DNA from: Pleomorphomonas sp. PLEO
GTDB taxonomy: Bacteria; Pseudomonadota; Alphaproteobacteria; Rhizobiales; Pleomorphomonadaceae
Direction: 5' to 3'
Assembly (NCBI RefSeq): GCF_041320595.1
Contig: NZ_CP166625.1
Span: forward strand, 1,747,501-1,811,500
DNA length: 64,000 nucleotides
How positions within the stretch are numbered: the stretch's first letter is position 1; each line of letters begins with the position of its first letter. Positions 16,357 to 23,990 of this stretch are shown piece by piece. The position numbers were made by a program, and so were the translations under genes. Under the pieces are notes generated by a model that saw only the letters and a program-made list of their open reading frames with translations, was not told the origin of the DNA and searched no databases.

Positions 16357-17166
16357 ATGGATCTGGAACTCGATGGCAAGGTGGCTCTGGTCACCGGCAG
16401 CGGCAAGGGCATCGGCGCGGCGATCGCCCGTGGGCTGGCCCGCGAGGGGGCGATCGTCATCGTCCACGGCCGCGACATGGCAAAAACCGAGGCCGTCGCG
16501 GAGGATATCATCGCCAAGGGCGGGCGCGCCCACGCGGTGATCGGCGATCTGACCAGGGACGATGAGGTGGAGCGGCTGGTGGCGGCGGCACAGGCTTTCA
16601 CCGGCAAGGTCGATATCCTCGTCAACAACGCCGGCGGCTCCGGCCCGCCGGAGGACTGGACGACGACGCGGACGGACACCTGGGCGGCCAGCTACGACCG
16701 CAACGTGCTGGCGGCGGTCCGGGTGACGGCCGGCCTGCTGCCGGCCATGCGCCGGACGAAATGGGGGCGGGTGATCAATATCGCCAGCCTGGCGGGGGTG
16801 ATGCCGCCGGCCGGCCGACCGGACTATGGAGCGGCCAAGGCGGCGATGATCGCCATGACCGCCTCGCTGGCCAAGGCGGTGGCGAAGGACGGCATCACCG
16901 TGAACACCGTCTCGCCCGGCACCATCCATAGCGACCGGCTCGACGAGGCCTTCCGCAAGGCGGCGGCGGGGCAGGGCCTGGCGGCAAACGCGCCCTGGGC
17001 GGAGGTTCAGACGGCGGTGCTGCCGATGTTCGCCGACGTGCCGATGGGGCGGGTCGGCACGCTGGAGGAGATCGCCGATGCCATCGCATTCCTGGCGAGC
17101 CCGCGCGCCAGCTACATCACAGGCGCCAACCTGAGGCTTGATGGCGGCATGTGGCCGGGAGTTTAG
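16357..17166 (+). CDS. SDR family NAD(P)-dependent oxidoreductase
   Basis: A 269-residue classical short-chain dehydrogenase. Cofactor motif TGSGKGIG at 14-21, NNAGG at about 90, catalytic S in NIASLAG and Y-x-x-x-K in DYGAAKAAM, and a C-terminal TGANLRLDGGMWPG typical of 3-oxoacyl-ACP-reductase-like SDRs. Divergent from the HxlR gene at 15940. The exact substrate cannot be told. Confidence 0.9.
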   Translation: MDLELDGKVALVTGSGKGIGAAIARGLAREGAIVIVHGRDMAKTEAVAEDIIAKGGRAHAVIGDLTRDDEVERLVAAAQAFTGKVDILVNNAGGSGPPEDWTTTRTDTWAASYDRNVLAAVRVTAGLLPAMRRTKWGRVINIASLAGVMPPAGRPDYGAAKAAMIAMTASLAKAVAKDGITVNTVSPGTIHSDRLDEAFRKAAAGQGLAANAPWAEVQTAVLPMFADVPMGRVGTLEEIADAIAFLASPRASYITGANLRLDGGMWPGV

Positions 17167-17204
17167 AGACCGTTATAAATTCTATTCCGGCGGCCGTCTG
17201 ACGC

Positions 17205-17258
17205 GACTTTCTGTGCTTGCCGTGCTCACGGACAGAAAGTCCGCTCCGGTTCTCGAAA
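17205..17258. repeat. Extragenic repeat related to 56827-56870
   Basis: GACTTTCTGT (17205-17214) and ACAGAAAGTC pair around the phrase GTGCTCACGGACAGAAAGTC followed by CGCTCCGGTTCTCGAAA. Nearly the same phrase occurs at 56827-56870 (with GGAAGTCCGCTCCG), so both are members of one intergenic repeat family. Confidence 0.6.
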
Positions 17259-17348
17259 GTCACGCCAGCCGACTCGCCGGAGCGAATTTCCGACCGGTCT
17301 CTTGGAACACTCTCCGGCAGAGTAAATCTTCTGTCAGCCAGCTAAGCC

Positions 17349-17427
17349 CTAGTGGAGCGAATTTGACATTTGAGTCCCGCCTGACATAAAGCTCGCGGTC
17401 AAATGTAAAATTCAAAAGCTCCACTAG
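17349..17427. repeat. Long inverted repeat, hairpin 1 of a tandem pair
   Basis: CTAGTGGAGC (17349-17358) pairs with GCTCCACTAG (17418-17427), and the inner sequences TTTGACATTTG / CAAATGTAAAA also pair, giving a long imperfect stem. It is followed after 13 bases by a second hairpin with the same CTAGTGG...CCACTAG ends. Confidence 0.75.
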
Positions 17428-17440
17428 AAACAATAACTTG

Positions 17441-17517
17441 CTAGTGGTTCTTATGACTCCGACATTTGCTCCGAGGCCTATATCAAGCGGATGCAAATGT
17501 CGGAGTCGAACCACTAG
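17441..17517. repeat. Long inverted repeat, hairpin 2 of a tandem pair
   Basis: CTAGTGGTTC (17441-17450) pairs with GAACCACTAG (17508-17517); inside, GACTCCGACATTTGC pairs exactly with GCAAATGTCGGAGTC. The right arm contains the stop codon of the GNAT gene at 17514. Likely also ends transcription of that gene. Confidence 0.75.
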
Positions 17518-17966
17518 AGCTTCAGCTTCATGCCCTCGTGGCTGGCAACGAACCCCAGCCGGGCATAGAAGGCGTGGGCGCGGGCGCGGCTTTTGTCGGA
17601 GGTGAGCTGCGCCGAGCCGCAGCCGCGATCGCGGCACTTGGCGATGGCCCATTCGATCAGCACGCGGCCGATGCCGGCGCTCCGGCGCTGACTGGCGACG
17701 CGCACGCTTTCGATCTGGCCGCGCCACGCTCCCTTGCGCGACAGGCCGGGGATGAAGGTGATCTGCAGGCAGCCGACCACCGCTCCGTGGTCATCGGCGA
17801 CGACGAGCAACTGATTGGGGTCGCGGGCGATGGCCTCGAAGGCTGTGAGGTAGCCGGGGTTGAGCGGGGTGCCGGTGTCCTCGCGGGCGCTGCCGAGATC
17901 GTCGTCGGCGAGCAGGCCGACGATGGCCGGGAGGTCGTCGCGCGTTGCCTGTCGGATATCGAACAT
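17514..17966 (-). CDS. GNAT family N-acetyltransferase
   Basis: A 150-residue acetyltransferase. The acetyl-CoA site is IESVRVASQRRSAGIGRVLIEWAIAKCRDRGC (motif A R-R-x-A-G-I-G) and the C-terminal KSRARAHAFYARLGFVASHEGMKLKL is typical of the YedL/aminoglycoside-type group. Monocistronic. Substrate unknown. The stop codon lies inside a long inverted repeat. Confidence 0.85.
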   Translation of the reverse strand: MFDIRQATRDDLPAIVGLLADDDLGSAREDTGTPLNPGYLTAFEAIARDPNQLLVVADDHGAVVGCLQITFIPGLSRKGAWRGQIESVRVASQRRSAGIGRVLIEWAIAKCRDRGCGSAQLTSDKSRARAHAFYARLGFVASHEGMKLKL

Positions 17967-18033
17967 GGGGGCTCCGTTGCTCGCGGCTCAATCATGCATG
18001 GCGGACGATGTCGCGCAAGCGGGTGGTGGAGTT

Positions 18034-18194
18034 CTATATAGGCCGATGAGTTTCATCCTGCCCGAGGTTCCCCGCCTTCGCGGAGGAAGACAGTTTTATA
18101 TATATGAAACAAATGCATAGCCGCTCGCGTGGCTTCCCGTAAGTTGTCATCCTGCGCTTCAGGCGCAGGACCTCGGGCCGAAAGGGGCGATGGG
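18034..18194. repeat. Composite two-hairpin repeat, copy A
   Basis: This begins CTATATAGGCCGATGAG, contains CCCGAGGTTCCCCGCCTTCG with its paired GCGGAGG arm, an AT-rich middle with TATATAT and AAACAAATGCATAG, then TTGTCATCCTGCGCTTCAGG followed by CGCAGGACCTCGGGCCGAAA. Related copies lie at 19247-19395 and 35364-35535. A REP/BIME or MITE-like unit; no ORF inside. Confidence 0.7.
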
Positions 18195-18236
18195 CTCAAA
18201 ATAGTGCTCCCCCATTTGGCCCTTCCGCACCCCGCG

Positions 18237-18629
18237 TCAGCGGATTGCGCCCATGGCCTTGAGCCGTTCCATGCGGACACGAACAACCTCGTCCCAGGCG
18301 AGGCGCCAGATCTTCTTGCCAAGTTCTATTGAAAAGTCATCGACTTTGGAAACGGGCATGCCATCCGCCCTGGCGCGCATCTGGAACAACAATGCTTCTG
18401 CCTCGCAGTCCCGCATGCCTGCAAGGATCGGCACATCCAGGTCGTCGTTCTTGAACCATTCCTTGTTGTCAAAAGCCCGCTTTCGCGCGTGATCGACGGC
18501 GCAGTCCACGTAGGTCTGGGCTTCCGGATATTTGGAGGCCGAAGCCAGTTGGATTCTGGGCGACGTAACGCACGATGTCAGAGCGAGGCAGCCGGCCAAC
18601 GCAAAGCCGGTGATACCGAGTTTAGCCAC
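18237..18629 (-). CDS. Hypothetical lipoprotein, tandem copy 2
   Basis: The GTG at 18629 follows GGGGGAA by five bases and starts VAKLGITGFALAGCLALTSC, a lipoprotein signal with lipobox LTSC; the 130-residue length is exactly that of the neighbouring copy at 18685. The mature part (YPEAQTYVDCAVDHARKRAF ... RDCEAEALLFQMRARADGMPVSKVDDFSIELGKKIWRLAWDEVVRVRMERLKA) is all-helical with two cysteines. An upstream ATG at 18665 has no ribosome-binding site. The family is not recognised. Likely outer- or inner-membrane-anchored periplasmic protein. Confidence 0.7.
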   Translation of the reverse strand: MAKLGITGFALAGCLALTSCVTSPRIQLASASKYPEAQTYVDCAVDHARKRAFDNKEWFKNDDLDVPILAGMRDCEAEALLFQMRARADGMPVSKVDDFSIELGKKIWRLAWDEVVRVRMERLKAMGAIR

Positions 18630-18684
18630 GAAAATTCCCCCGAATTTGATCCCCACGGTCGCCATATCCGCCGCGGCGCACGCG

Positions 18685-19077
18685 TCAGCGGACTTTGCCC
18701 TCGGCCTTGAGCTGCGCCAGACGGATACGAGCAATCTCGTCCCAGGCGAGGTCCGAAGCTTTCGTTCGAAGTTCTATTGAAAGGTCGACAATCTTGGTAT
18801 CGGACAAGCCATTCGCCCTGGCGTGCGCATCGAACTCCTTCTGGATCGGCTCGCAGTCGCCATAGGTGTCGATGAGTACGGAATCGATACCCTCGTTTTC
18901 CAACTGCTTTTTGTTGGAAATAGCCCGCTTCCTCGCGTGATCGATGAAGCAACTCATGTAAGTCTTGGCTTCCGGATAATCGAAGGCGGACGCAAGGTGA
19001 ATGCCGCCCGTCGTGTTGCACGATGTCAGCGCGAGACAGCCGGCCAGCGCAAAGCCGGTGAAACCGAGTTTAGCCAC
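18685..19077 (-). CDS. Hypothetical lipoprotein, tandem copy 1
   Basis: This paralogue of the gene at 18237 has the same length (130 residues), the same GTG start after GGGGGAA, and the near-identical signal VAKLGFTGFALAGCLALTSC. The mature part keeps YPEAKTYMSCFIDHARKRAI, the second cysteine in YGDCEPIQKEFDAHARANG, and LAWDEIARIRLAQLKAEGKVR, but elsewhere differs strongly. The pair arose by tandem duplication; only 55 bases separate the genes, so they may be co-transcribed. Confidence 0.7.
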   Translation of the reverse strand: MAKLGFTGFALAGCLALTSCNTTGGIHLASAFDYPEAKTYMSCFIDHARKRAISNKKQLENEGIDSVLIDTYGDCEPIQKEFDAHARANGLSDTKIVDLSIELRTKASDLAWDEIARIRLAQLKAEGKVR

Positions 19078-19246
19078 GAACTTTCCCCCGAACTTGATCC
19101 CCACGGCTGCCATATCCACGGCTTCCCCCGCAGCGGCAACCTATGAACCAAACAAATTCAGGTTTGCATAGTCCGTTGATTCAATCAGATCGGGTGTCGT
19201 TGTCGTTGTCGTTGGTGTCGAGCCGGGTATGATGCAAGGAGGCCGC

Positions 19247-19395
19247 CCTATACGATCCGCTCGTATCATCCTGCCTGAGGTCCTCTGCCTTCGCAGAGGA
19301 TGACTGGTAATTTATATAATAAAAACAAATAGATAGATTGTCATCCTCCGCGCAGGCGGGGGATCTCGGACCGAAAGGGGCAAGGGGCTTTTATA
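19247..19395. repeat. Composite two-hairpin repeat, copy B
   Basis: This has the same order as copy A: CCTATACGATCCGCTCG, TGAGGTCCTCTGCCTTCGCAGAGGATGAC (first hairpin), the AT-rich middle TTTATATAATAAAAACAAAT, then TTGTCATCCTCCGCGCAGGC and GGGGATCTCGGACCGAAAGG. It lies between the lipoprotein genes' promoter and the 3' end of the tetR gene at 19421. A preceding TGTCGTTGTCGTTG stretch at about 19197 is a short simple repeat. Confidence 0.7.
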
Positions 19396-19420
19396 AGGCT
19401 CCGCCAACCCCTCCAAACTC

Positions 19421-20041
19421 TCACGCATGTCCCGCCGCCTTCAGCACCAGCGCCACATGGGCGTGGGCGATGGCGAGCAACTCCGGCCTTGGCGTGCCGG
19501 CGCGGGCTCTGAGCGCCAGCGAGTGTTGCAGCGCGGCGAGCATGGCGGCGAAGCCCTGAACATCGGCACCCGGTGGGATGTCGCCGGCGTCGGCGGCGAT
19601 CGTCATCCGTTTCAGGAACAGGGCATCGGTCTTGCCGACGGCGGCGGCCAGTTCGGCGCCGATCTCGGGGTCGGCGGCGGCTTCGCCGGAGATGACGCTG
19701 AGCACCGGGCAGCCGAGCGGTTCGCCGTCGTTGGAATGATAGGCGGCGATGATCTCGTCGAAATAGTCGCTGAGGCCCTTTTGCAGCGATGGCTCCTCGA
19801 ACAGGGCGCGCCGCCGCCGCTCGGCCGATTGTTCCGAATAGTGCCTCACGGCCTGGCGGTAGATCTCCAGCTTGTTGCCGAAGGCGGCGTAAAGGCTCGG
19901 CCGCGCCATCTTCGTGGCGTCCGACAGGTGGTCGAGTGAGGTCGCTGTGTAGCCGCGCCGCCGGAATTCGCCGAGCGCCGCTGCCAGCGCTTCTTGCGGG
20001 TCATACTCCCTGGGCCGGCCCCGGGTGGGTTTACTTTTCAT
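19421..20041 (-). CDS. TetR/AcrR family regulator
   Basis: A 206-residue regulator with MKSKPTRGRPREYDPQEALAAALGEFRRRGYTATSLDHLSDATKMARPSLYAAFGNKLEIY as its HTH region; RGRPREYD and GCPVLSVISGEAAADPEIG place it near the TetR_C_16/YxaF-like group whose cysteine-containing loop often senses quinones or electrophiles. The ATG at 20041 is the natural start; the longer frame overlaps the divergent gap promoter. It is divergent from gap (20127), which is unusual company for a TetR protein. Confidence 0.85.
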   Translation of the reverse strand: MKSKPTRGRPREYDPQEALAAALGEFRRRGYTATSLDHLSDATKMARPSLYAAFGNKLEIYRQAVRHYSEQSAERRRRALFEEPSLQKGLSDYFDEIIAAYHSNDGEPLGCPVLSVISGEAAADPEIGAELAAAVGKTDALFLKRMTIAADAGDIPPGADVQGFAAMLAALQHSLALRARAGTPRPELLAIAHAHVALVLKAAGHA

Positions 20042-20075
20042 TTTGTACCGCTTCGCAAGAAATGAATTGCTGCTC

Positions 20076-20102
20076 CATTTTATGCGATCTAGTATGAAAA
20101 TG
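20076..20102. promoter_or_regulatory. Candidate operator between tetR and gap
   Basis: CATTTTAT (20076) and ATGAAAATG (to 20102) form an imperfect inverted repeat in the 85-base divergent promoter region, close to the gap Shine-Dalgarno GAGAGGA. It could bind the TetR protein at 19421. Confidence 0.35.
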
Positions 20103-20126
20103 TGAGAGGAAAAATGGAGATCGAAA

Positions 20127-21128
20127 ATGGCTGACAAAATTCGCATCGGCATCAATGGCTTCGGCCGCATCGGCCGTATGGTTTTCCGCGCCGCCGAGGG
20201 GCGCGACGATCTGGAAGTGGTGGCGGTGAACGACCTGTTGCCGATCGACCATCTCGCCTATCTCCTGAAATACGACAGCGTGCACGGCGCCTTTGCCGGC
20301 GAGGTGGCAACCGAAACAGGCGCGCTTCTGGTCGACGGCCGCAAGGTGGTGGCCTTCGAGGAAAAGGAACCGGCCGCCATCGGTTGGGGCAACGCTGGCG
20401 TCGATCTGGTGATCGACTCCACCGGGCGCTTCCTCACCACCGAGACGGCCGAGGGCCACATCAAGGCCGGCGCCAAGAAGGTGGTGCTGTCGGCGCCGCC
20501 CAAGGACGACACGCCGGTGTTCGTGATGGGCGTCAACGCCACGCGCTATGATGGGCAGGCGATCGTCTCCAACGCGTCGTGTACCACCAACTGCGTGGCG
20601 CCACTCGCCAAGCTGATGCACGACCTCTACGGCCTTGAAGAGGCGCTGATGCTGACCGTGCACGCGGTCACCGCCAGCCAGAACCCGGTCGACGGCGTGG
20701 CGCGCAAGGACTGGCGCTTCGGGCGTGGCATATTGGGCAACATCATTCCCGCCACCACCGGCGCGGCGCGCATGGTGGGCAAGGTGATCCCCGAGCTGAA
20801 CGGCCGCATCAACGGCATGGCGGTGCGCGTGCCGGTGGCCGACGTTTCCATGGTCGACCTCACCTGTCGCCTTCGCACCAAGGTGTCCTACGCCGAGATC
20901 TCCGAAGCGATCCGCGAGGCGGCCTCCGGCGCCTATCGCGGCATCCTGCAATGGTGCGACGACCCGGTGGTTTCCACCGACCTCACGGGCAACCCGCACA
21001 GCTCGATCTTCGACGTGAAAGCCGGCATGCAGACCTCGGAAGGCCTGACCAAGCTGATCGCCTGGTACGACAACGAATGGGGCTATTCGAACCGGTGCCT
21101 GGATCTTGGCAAGCACGTGATGGGGTAA
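20127..21128 (+). CDS. gap: Type I glyceraldehyde-3-phosphate dehydrogenase
   Basis: A 333-residue enzyme of glycolysis/gluconeogenesis converting glyceraldehyde 3-phosphate, phosphate and NAD+ to 1,3-bisphosphoglycerate. INGFGRIGR (N-terminal Rossmann), catalytic C152 in SNASCTTNC and H179 in LTVHA, and WYDNEWGYSNR at the C-terminus are all present. VNDL after the second strand points to NAD rather than NADP. The loop after H179 reads VTASQNPVDGVARKDWRFGRG, departing from the usual QxTxDGPSxKDWR, so this may be a second gap copy. It stands apart from any pgk or fba gene, divergent from tetR, which supports an accessory role. Confidence 0.93.
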   Translation: MADKIRIGINGFGRIGRMVFRAAEGRDDLEVVAVNDLLPIDHLAYLLKYDSVHGAFAGEVATETGALLVDGRKVVAFEEKEPAAIGWGNAGVDLVIDSTGRFLTTETAEGHIKAGAKKVVLSAPPKDDTPVFVMGVNATRYDGQAIVSNASCTTNCVAPLAKLMHDLYGLEEALMLTVHAVTASQNPVDGVARKDWRFGRGILGNIIPATTGAARMVGKVIPELNGRINGMAVRVPVADVSMVDLTCRLRTKVSYAEISEAIREAASGAYRGILQWCDDPVVSTDLTGNPHSSIFDVKAGMQTSEGLTKLIAWYDNEWGYSNRCLDLGKHVMG

Positions 21129-21297
21129 GGGCCTCGGATCGAAAAGGGCGAGGGGCTCGTAAGGCTCCCCGCTTCTTATGCTATTTCCTTCCGACATCCG
21201 TTGACCTTACGGCCCTATCTGGCGTTCGATGCCGGTCGGATCGCTGCCGCGCGTTCGGCCGCGTCCGCCCGGCCGCAGCAGCCATGGGGCAACACGA

Positions 21298-21867
21298 ATG
21301 ATGACATCCGCGAAGGTCCCGGTTCTCGTGACGCCGACGCTCGAAGGGCTCGGCGGCTATGAGGACGCGCTCGCCAGGGGATGGTCGCCGGACCCGAGAC
21401 GCATGGGTGATGCCGCCTATGTCGAGGCCGAACTCAGCGATCTCCGGAAAGACCGGATCGGCTATCTCGACAAGATCCTGGGGCACCCGACGCCGGGGCA
21501 AGCCCCCTCGCCAACGGCGCTGATCAACCACGCGCTCTGGATCTCCGACGGCGAATTCGCCGGCAAGGCCGACCTGCGCTACGTGCCCGCCACCGGCGCG
21601 GTGCCCGACAGCGTTCCGGGCCACGTGGGCTATTCGGTGGTTCCGTGGAAGCAGGGCAGGGGCTACGCGACGGCGGCGCTCAGGGCGCTGATGGAACTCG
21701 CGGGAGCCAAGGGGCTGAGGGAGCTTCAGATCCTGTGCAACGTGGAGAACGTGGCCTCAAAGGTGGTGATCGAGAGGGTGGGCGGGGAAGTGGTTCATGT
21801 GGGGGCACATGCTTCGGATCGGGCGGAGCAGGAGAAGATTTATTATCGGGTGAGGCTGTTTGGGTGA
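21298..21867 (+). CDS. GNAT family N-acetyltransferase
   Basis: A 189-residue acetyltransferase. It opens MMTSAKVPVLVTPTLEGLGGYEDALARGWSPD and has ADLRYVPATGAVPDSVPGHVGYSVVPWKQGRGYATAALRALMELA, the acetyl-CoA motif G-R-G-Y-A, as in predicted YkkB/RimJ-like proteins. Start is one of two adjacent ATGs (21298, 21301), with only a weak ribosome-binding site. Substrate unknown. Confidence 0.8.
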   Translation: MMTSAKVPVLVTPTLEGLGGYEDALARGWSPDPRRMGDAAYVEAELSDLRKDRIGYLDKILGHPTPGQAPSPTALINHALWISDGEFAGKADLRYVPATGAVPDSVPGHVGYSVVPWKQGRGYATAALRALMELAGAKGLRELQILCNVENVASKVVIERVGGEVVHVGAHASDRAEQEKIYYRVRLFG

Positions 21868-21893
21868 GGGCGGGCTCTTCTCGTGCCTCACGC

Positions 21894-22178
21894 TTGGTAT
21901 ATCTTTCCGTCTTCATTTGCGACGCGACACGGGCTGTCTTGCAAGAGCTTCATTCTCGATCCGACTACGCTCACTCAAAAGCGGGGCTGCTTGAGCTTGC
22001 GAGATTGATATTCGATATCTTTAGGATCGATATTTCTCCGCTCGATCGGCTGGAGCACCACCCGAGCGTGGTCGCTTTCGGCTGGTGGCAGAACGACAGT
22101 CCGCTCGTGGCCGTGTTGGCCGTGGCCACCTCTGATTGCGCTGAGAAAAAAGCGGTGATATTCAGACCCTGTGCTTGA
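21894..22178 (+). CDS. Possible small hypothetical protein
   Basis: An open frame with TTG at 21894 encodes about 94 residues (VYLSVFICDATRAVLQELHS ... LIFDIFRIDISPLDRLEHHPSVVAFGWWQNDSPLVAVLAVATS), whose composition looks more protein-like than its shadow frames. There is no clear Shine-Dalgarno sequence and no recognised family. It ends 18 bases before the leader ORF of the ABC-F gene. It could be a gene remnant. Confidence 0.3.
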   Translation: MVYLSVFICDATRAVLQELHSRSDYAHSKAGLLELARLIFDIFRIDISPLDRLEHHPSVVAFGWWQNDSPLVAVLAVATSDCAEKKAVIFRPCA

Positions 22179-22196
22179 GGAGAAAGGAGGGGTCAC

Positions 22197-22271
22197 ATGC
22201 ATGCTTTTCATATCCGGTCACACCGGACATATGGTCCCGTCTCTGCCCTGCAAATGTGTTTGCAGGGCTGA
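22197..22271 (+). CDS. Leader peptide upstream of ABC-F gene
   Basis: A 24-codon ORF, MHAFHIRSHR...SALQMCLQG, too short for standard gene calling, has the best ribosome-binding site of the region (AAAGGAGGGG five bases before ATG). Its last codons form one arm of a perfect 10-base hairpin, and its stop TGA falls inside a second, mutually exclusive stem. It ends 163 bases before the ABC-F start. This is the architecture of ribosome-stalling leaders that induce ABC-F, erm and cat genes. The function is inferred from structure; I know no named homologue of the peptide. Confidence 0.65.
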   Translation: MHAFHIRSHRTYGPVSALQMCLQG

Positions 22272-22307
22272 CCAGAGGCCTTTTCTCGATCATCTCCTGG
22301 TCTGCCC
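22245..22307 (+). promoter_or_regulatory. Attenuator with two mutually exclusive stems
   Basis: Stem 1: GCCCTGCAAA-tgtg-TTTGCAGGGC (22245-22268), perfect. Stem 2: GGGCTGACCAGAGG (22265-22278) with CTCCTGGTCTGCCC (22294-22307), 12 of 14 positions able to pair. They share GGGC at 22265-22268 and cannot coexist. CTGGTCT of stem 2 can also pair with AGACCAG at 22419-22425, just before the ABC-F start, offering a route to hide its translation start. A ribosome held on the leader would break stem 1. Confidence 0.6.
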
Positions 22308-22434
22308 TTTGTGAGCCGTAGCGCCGAGCCTTTCGCTCGTGCCCGCTGCGATCTCCCATCCGCCGCGCATCACGCATCGCATCGGCCGCGCGCCCGCGAT
22401 GCCCTGGTGCTGGCTTCAAGACCAGAGACCTGAC

Positions 22435-23955
22435 ATGAGCCTTCTCAACCTGCGCAATCTCGGCGTGACCTTTACCAGCCCGCTGTTTTCCTCACTGAAT
22501 CTGACCGTCAATGCCGGCGACCGCATCGGCATCGTCGCCGCCAACGGCCGCGGCAAATCCACCTTGATGAAGTGCATCATCGGGACTTGCGACCCCACCG
22601 AGGGCGAGATCACCCGCGCCCGCGGCCTGACCATCGGCATGGTGGAACAGGATGCGCGGCCGGCGCTGATGGCGGCGACCTTCCGCGACGCGGTGCTTGA
22701 CGCGCTCTCGGCCGACCACATCCACAGCGAAAGCTGGCGCGCCGACGTTGTTCTGGACGGGCTGGAGGTGCCGGAGGCGCTGCGCGAGCGGCCGCTCAAG
22801 GCGTTGAGCGGCGGCTGGCAGCGGCTGGCCTTGATCGCCCGCGCCTGGGTGAGCGAGCCGGACGTGCTGCTGCTCGACGAGCCCACCAACCATCTCGACC
22901 TCGCCAAGATCGCGCTCTTGGAGAGCTGGCTGAACGCCTTGCCGCGCGACATGCCGGTGCTGCTGGCCAGCCACGATCGCGCCTTCCTCGACGCGGTGTG
23001 CAACCGCACGCTGTTTCTGCGACCACAGAATTCCCAGGTGTTCGCCCTGTCCTACAGCCGGGCGCGGCTGGCGCTTGACGAGGCGGACGCGGCCGATGCC
23101 AGGCGCTACGACCGCGATATCAAGACCGCCGACCAGTTGCGCCGGCAGGCGGCCAAGCTGAAGAACATCGGCGTCAATTCCGGCAGCGACCTGTTGGTGG
23201 TCAAGACCAAGCAGTTGAAGGAGCGGGCCGAGAAGCTGGAAGACGCAGCCAAGCCCGCCCATCTCGAGCGGTCGGCCGGCGTCATCCGGCTCGCCAATCG
23301 AGGCACCCACGCCAAGGTGCTGGTGAGCCTGGACGACGCGGTGGTGACCACCCCGGACGGCACGCTGTTGTTCCGGACGGGCAAGAAGTTCATCTGCCAG
23401 GGCGACCGGATCGTGCTGCTCGGCCGCAACGGCACGGGCAAGACCCGGCTTGTGCTGATGCTGCGCCAGGCGATCGCCGATCCGTCCGTGTCGGTGGACG
23501 GCATCAAGGCCACGCCCTCCCTGGTGCTGGGTTACGGCGACCAGGCGCTCGCCGATCTCGACGACCGGCAGAGCCCGCACGACACCATCACCCACCGCTT
23601 CGATGTCGGCGACCAGCGCGCCCGTACCCTGCTGGCCGGCGCCGGCATGACCATCGAGATGCAGGCCCGACCGGTGGCGGAGCTGTCTGGCGGGCAGAAG
23701 GCGCGGCTCGGGCTGCTGGTGCTGCGGCTCAAGGAGCCGAACTTCTACCTGCTCGACGAGCCGACCAACCATCTCGACATCGACGGACAGGAAGCGCTTG
23801 AAAGCGAACTGCTGGGCCACGGCGCAAGCTGCCTGCTGGTGTCGCACGACCGCAGCTTCGTGCGCGCCACCGGCAATCGCTTCTGGCTGATCGACGGCCG
23901 GAAACTGATTGAGACGGACAGCCCGGAGCCGTTTTTCGAGGCGGCCGGCGCCTGA
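22435..23955 (+). CDS. ABC-F family ATP-binding protein (ribosome-protection type)
   Basis: A 506-residue cytoplasmic protein with two ABC domains and no membrane segment. Walker A1 AANGRGKST (35-43), signature LSGGW (124-128), Walker B VLLLDEPTNHLD; Walker A2 GRNGTGKT (330-337), second signature LSGGQ, YLLDEPTNHLD. The linker between domains (RYDRDIKTADQLRRQAAKLKN ... KTKQLKERAEKLEDAAKP) is the helical arm that enters the ribosomal E site. ABC-F proteins act as translation factors or dislodge antibiotics. A start at 22435 gives MSLLNLRNLGVTF, the standard beginning. The upstream leader and attenuator favour an antibiotic-resistance role, not yet shown. Confidence 0.88.
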   Translation: MSLLNLRNLGVTFTSPLFSSLNLTVNAGDRIGIVAANGRGKSTLMKCIIGTCDPTEGEITRARGLTIGMVEQDARPALMAATFRDAVLDALSADHIHSESWRADVVLDGLEVPEALRERPLKALSGGWQRLALIARAWVSEPDVLLLDEPTNHLDLAKIALLESWLNALPRDMPVLLASHDRAFLDAVCNRTLFLRPQNSQVFALSYSRARLALDEADAADARRYDRDIKTADQLRRQAAKLKNIGVNSGSDLLVVKTKQLKERAEKLEDAAKPAHLERSAGVIRLANRGTHAKVLVSLDDAVVTTPDGTLLFRTGKKFICQGDRIVLLGRNGTGKTRLVLMLRQAIADPSVSVDGIKATPSLVLGYGDQALADLDDRQSPHDTITHRFDVGDQRARTLLAGAGMTIEMQARPVAELSGGQKARLGLLVLRLKEPNFYLLDEPTNHLDIDGQEALESELLGHGASCLLVSHDRSFVRATGNRFWLIDGRKLIETDSPEPFFEAAGA

Positions 23956-23958
23956 CGA

Positions 23959-23987
23959 GCCCGCCCCGGACCTCTACCGGGGCGGGC
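23959..23987. terminator. Bidirectional terminator hairpin
   Basis: GCCCGCCCCGG-acctcta-CCGGGGCGGGC, a perfect 11-base GC stem, lies between the convergent ABC-F gene and the gene at 23991. There is no long T run on either side. Confidence 0.75.
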
Positions 23988-23990
23988 CAT

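Noticed and set aside
19197..19221. GTCGTT simple repeat as a phase-variable tract
   Set aside because: It lies outside any coding or promoter sequence that could be recognised and has only about four imperfect units.
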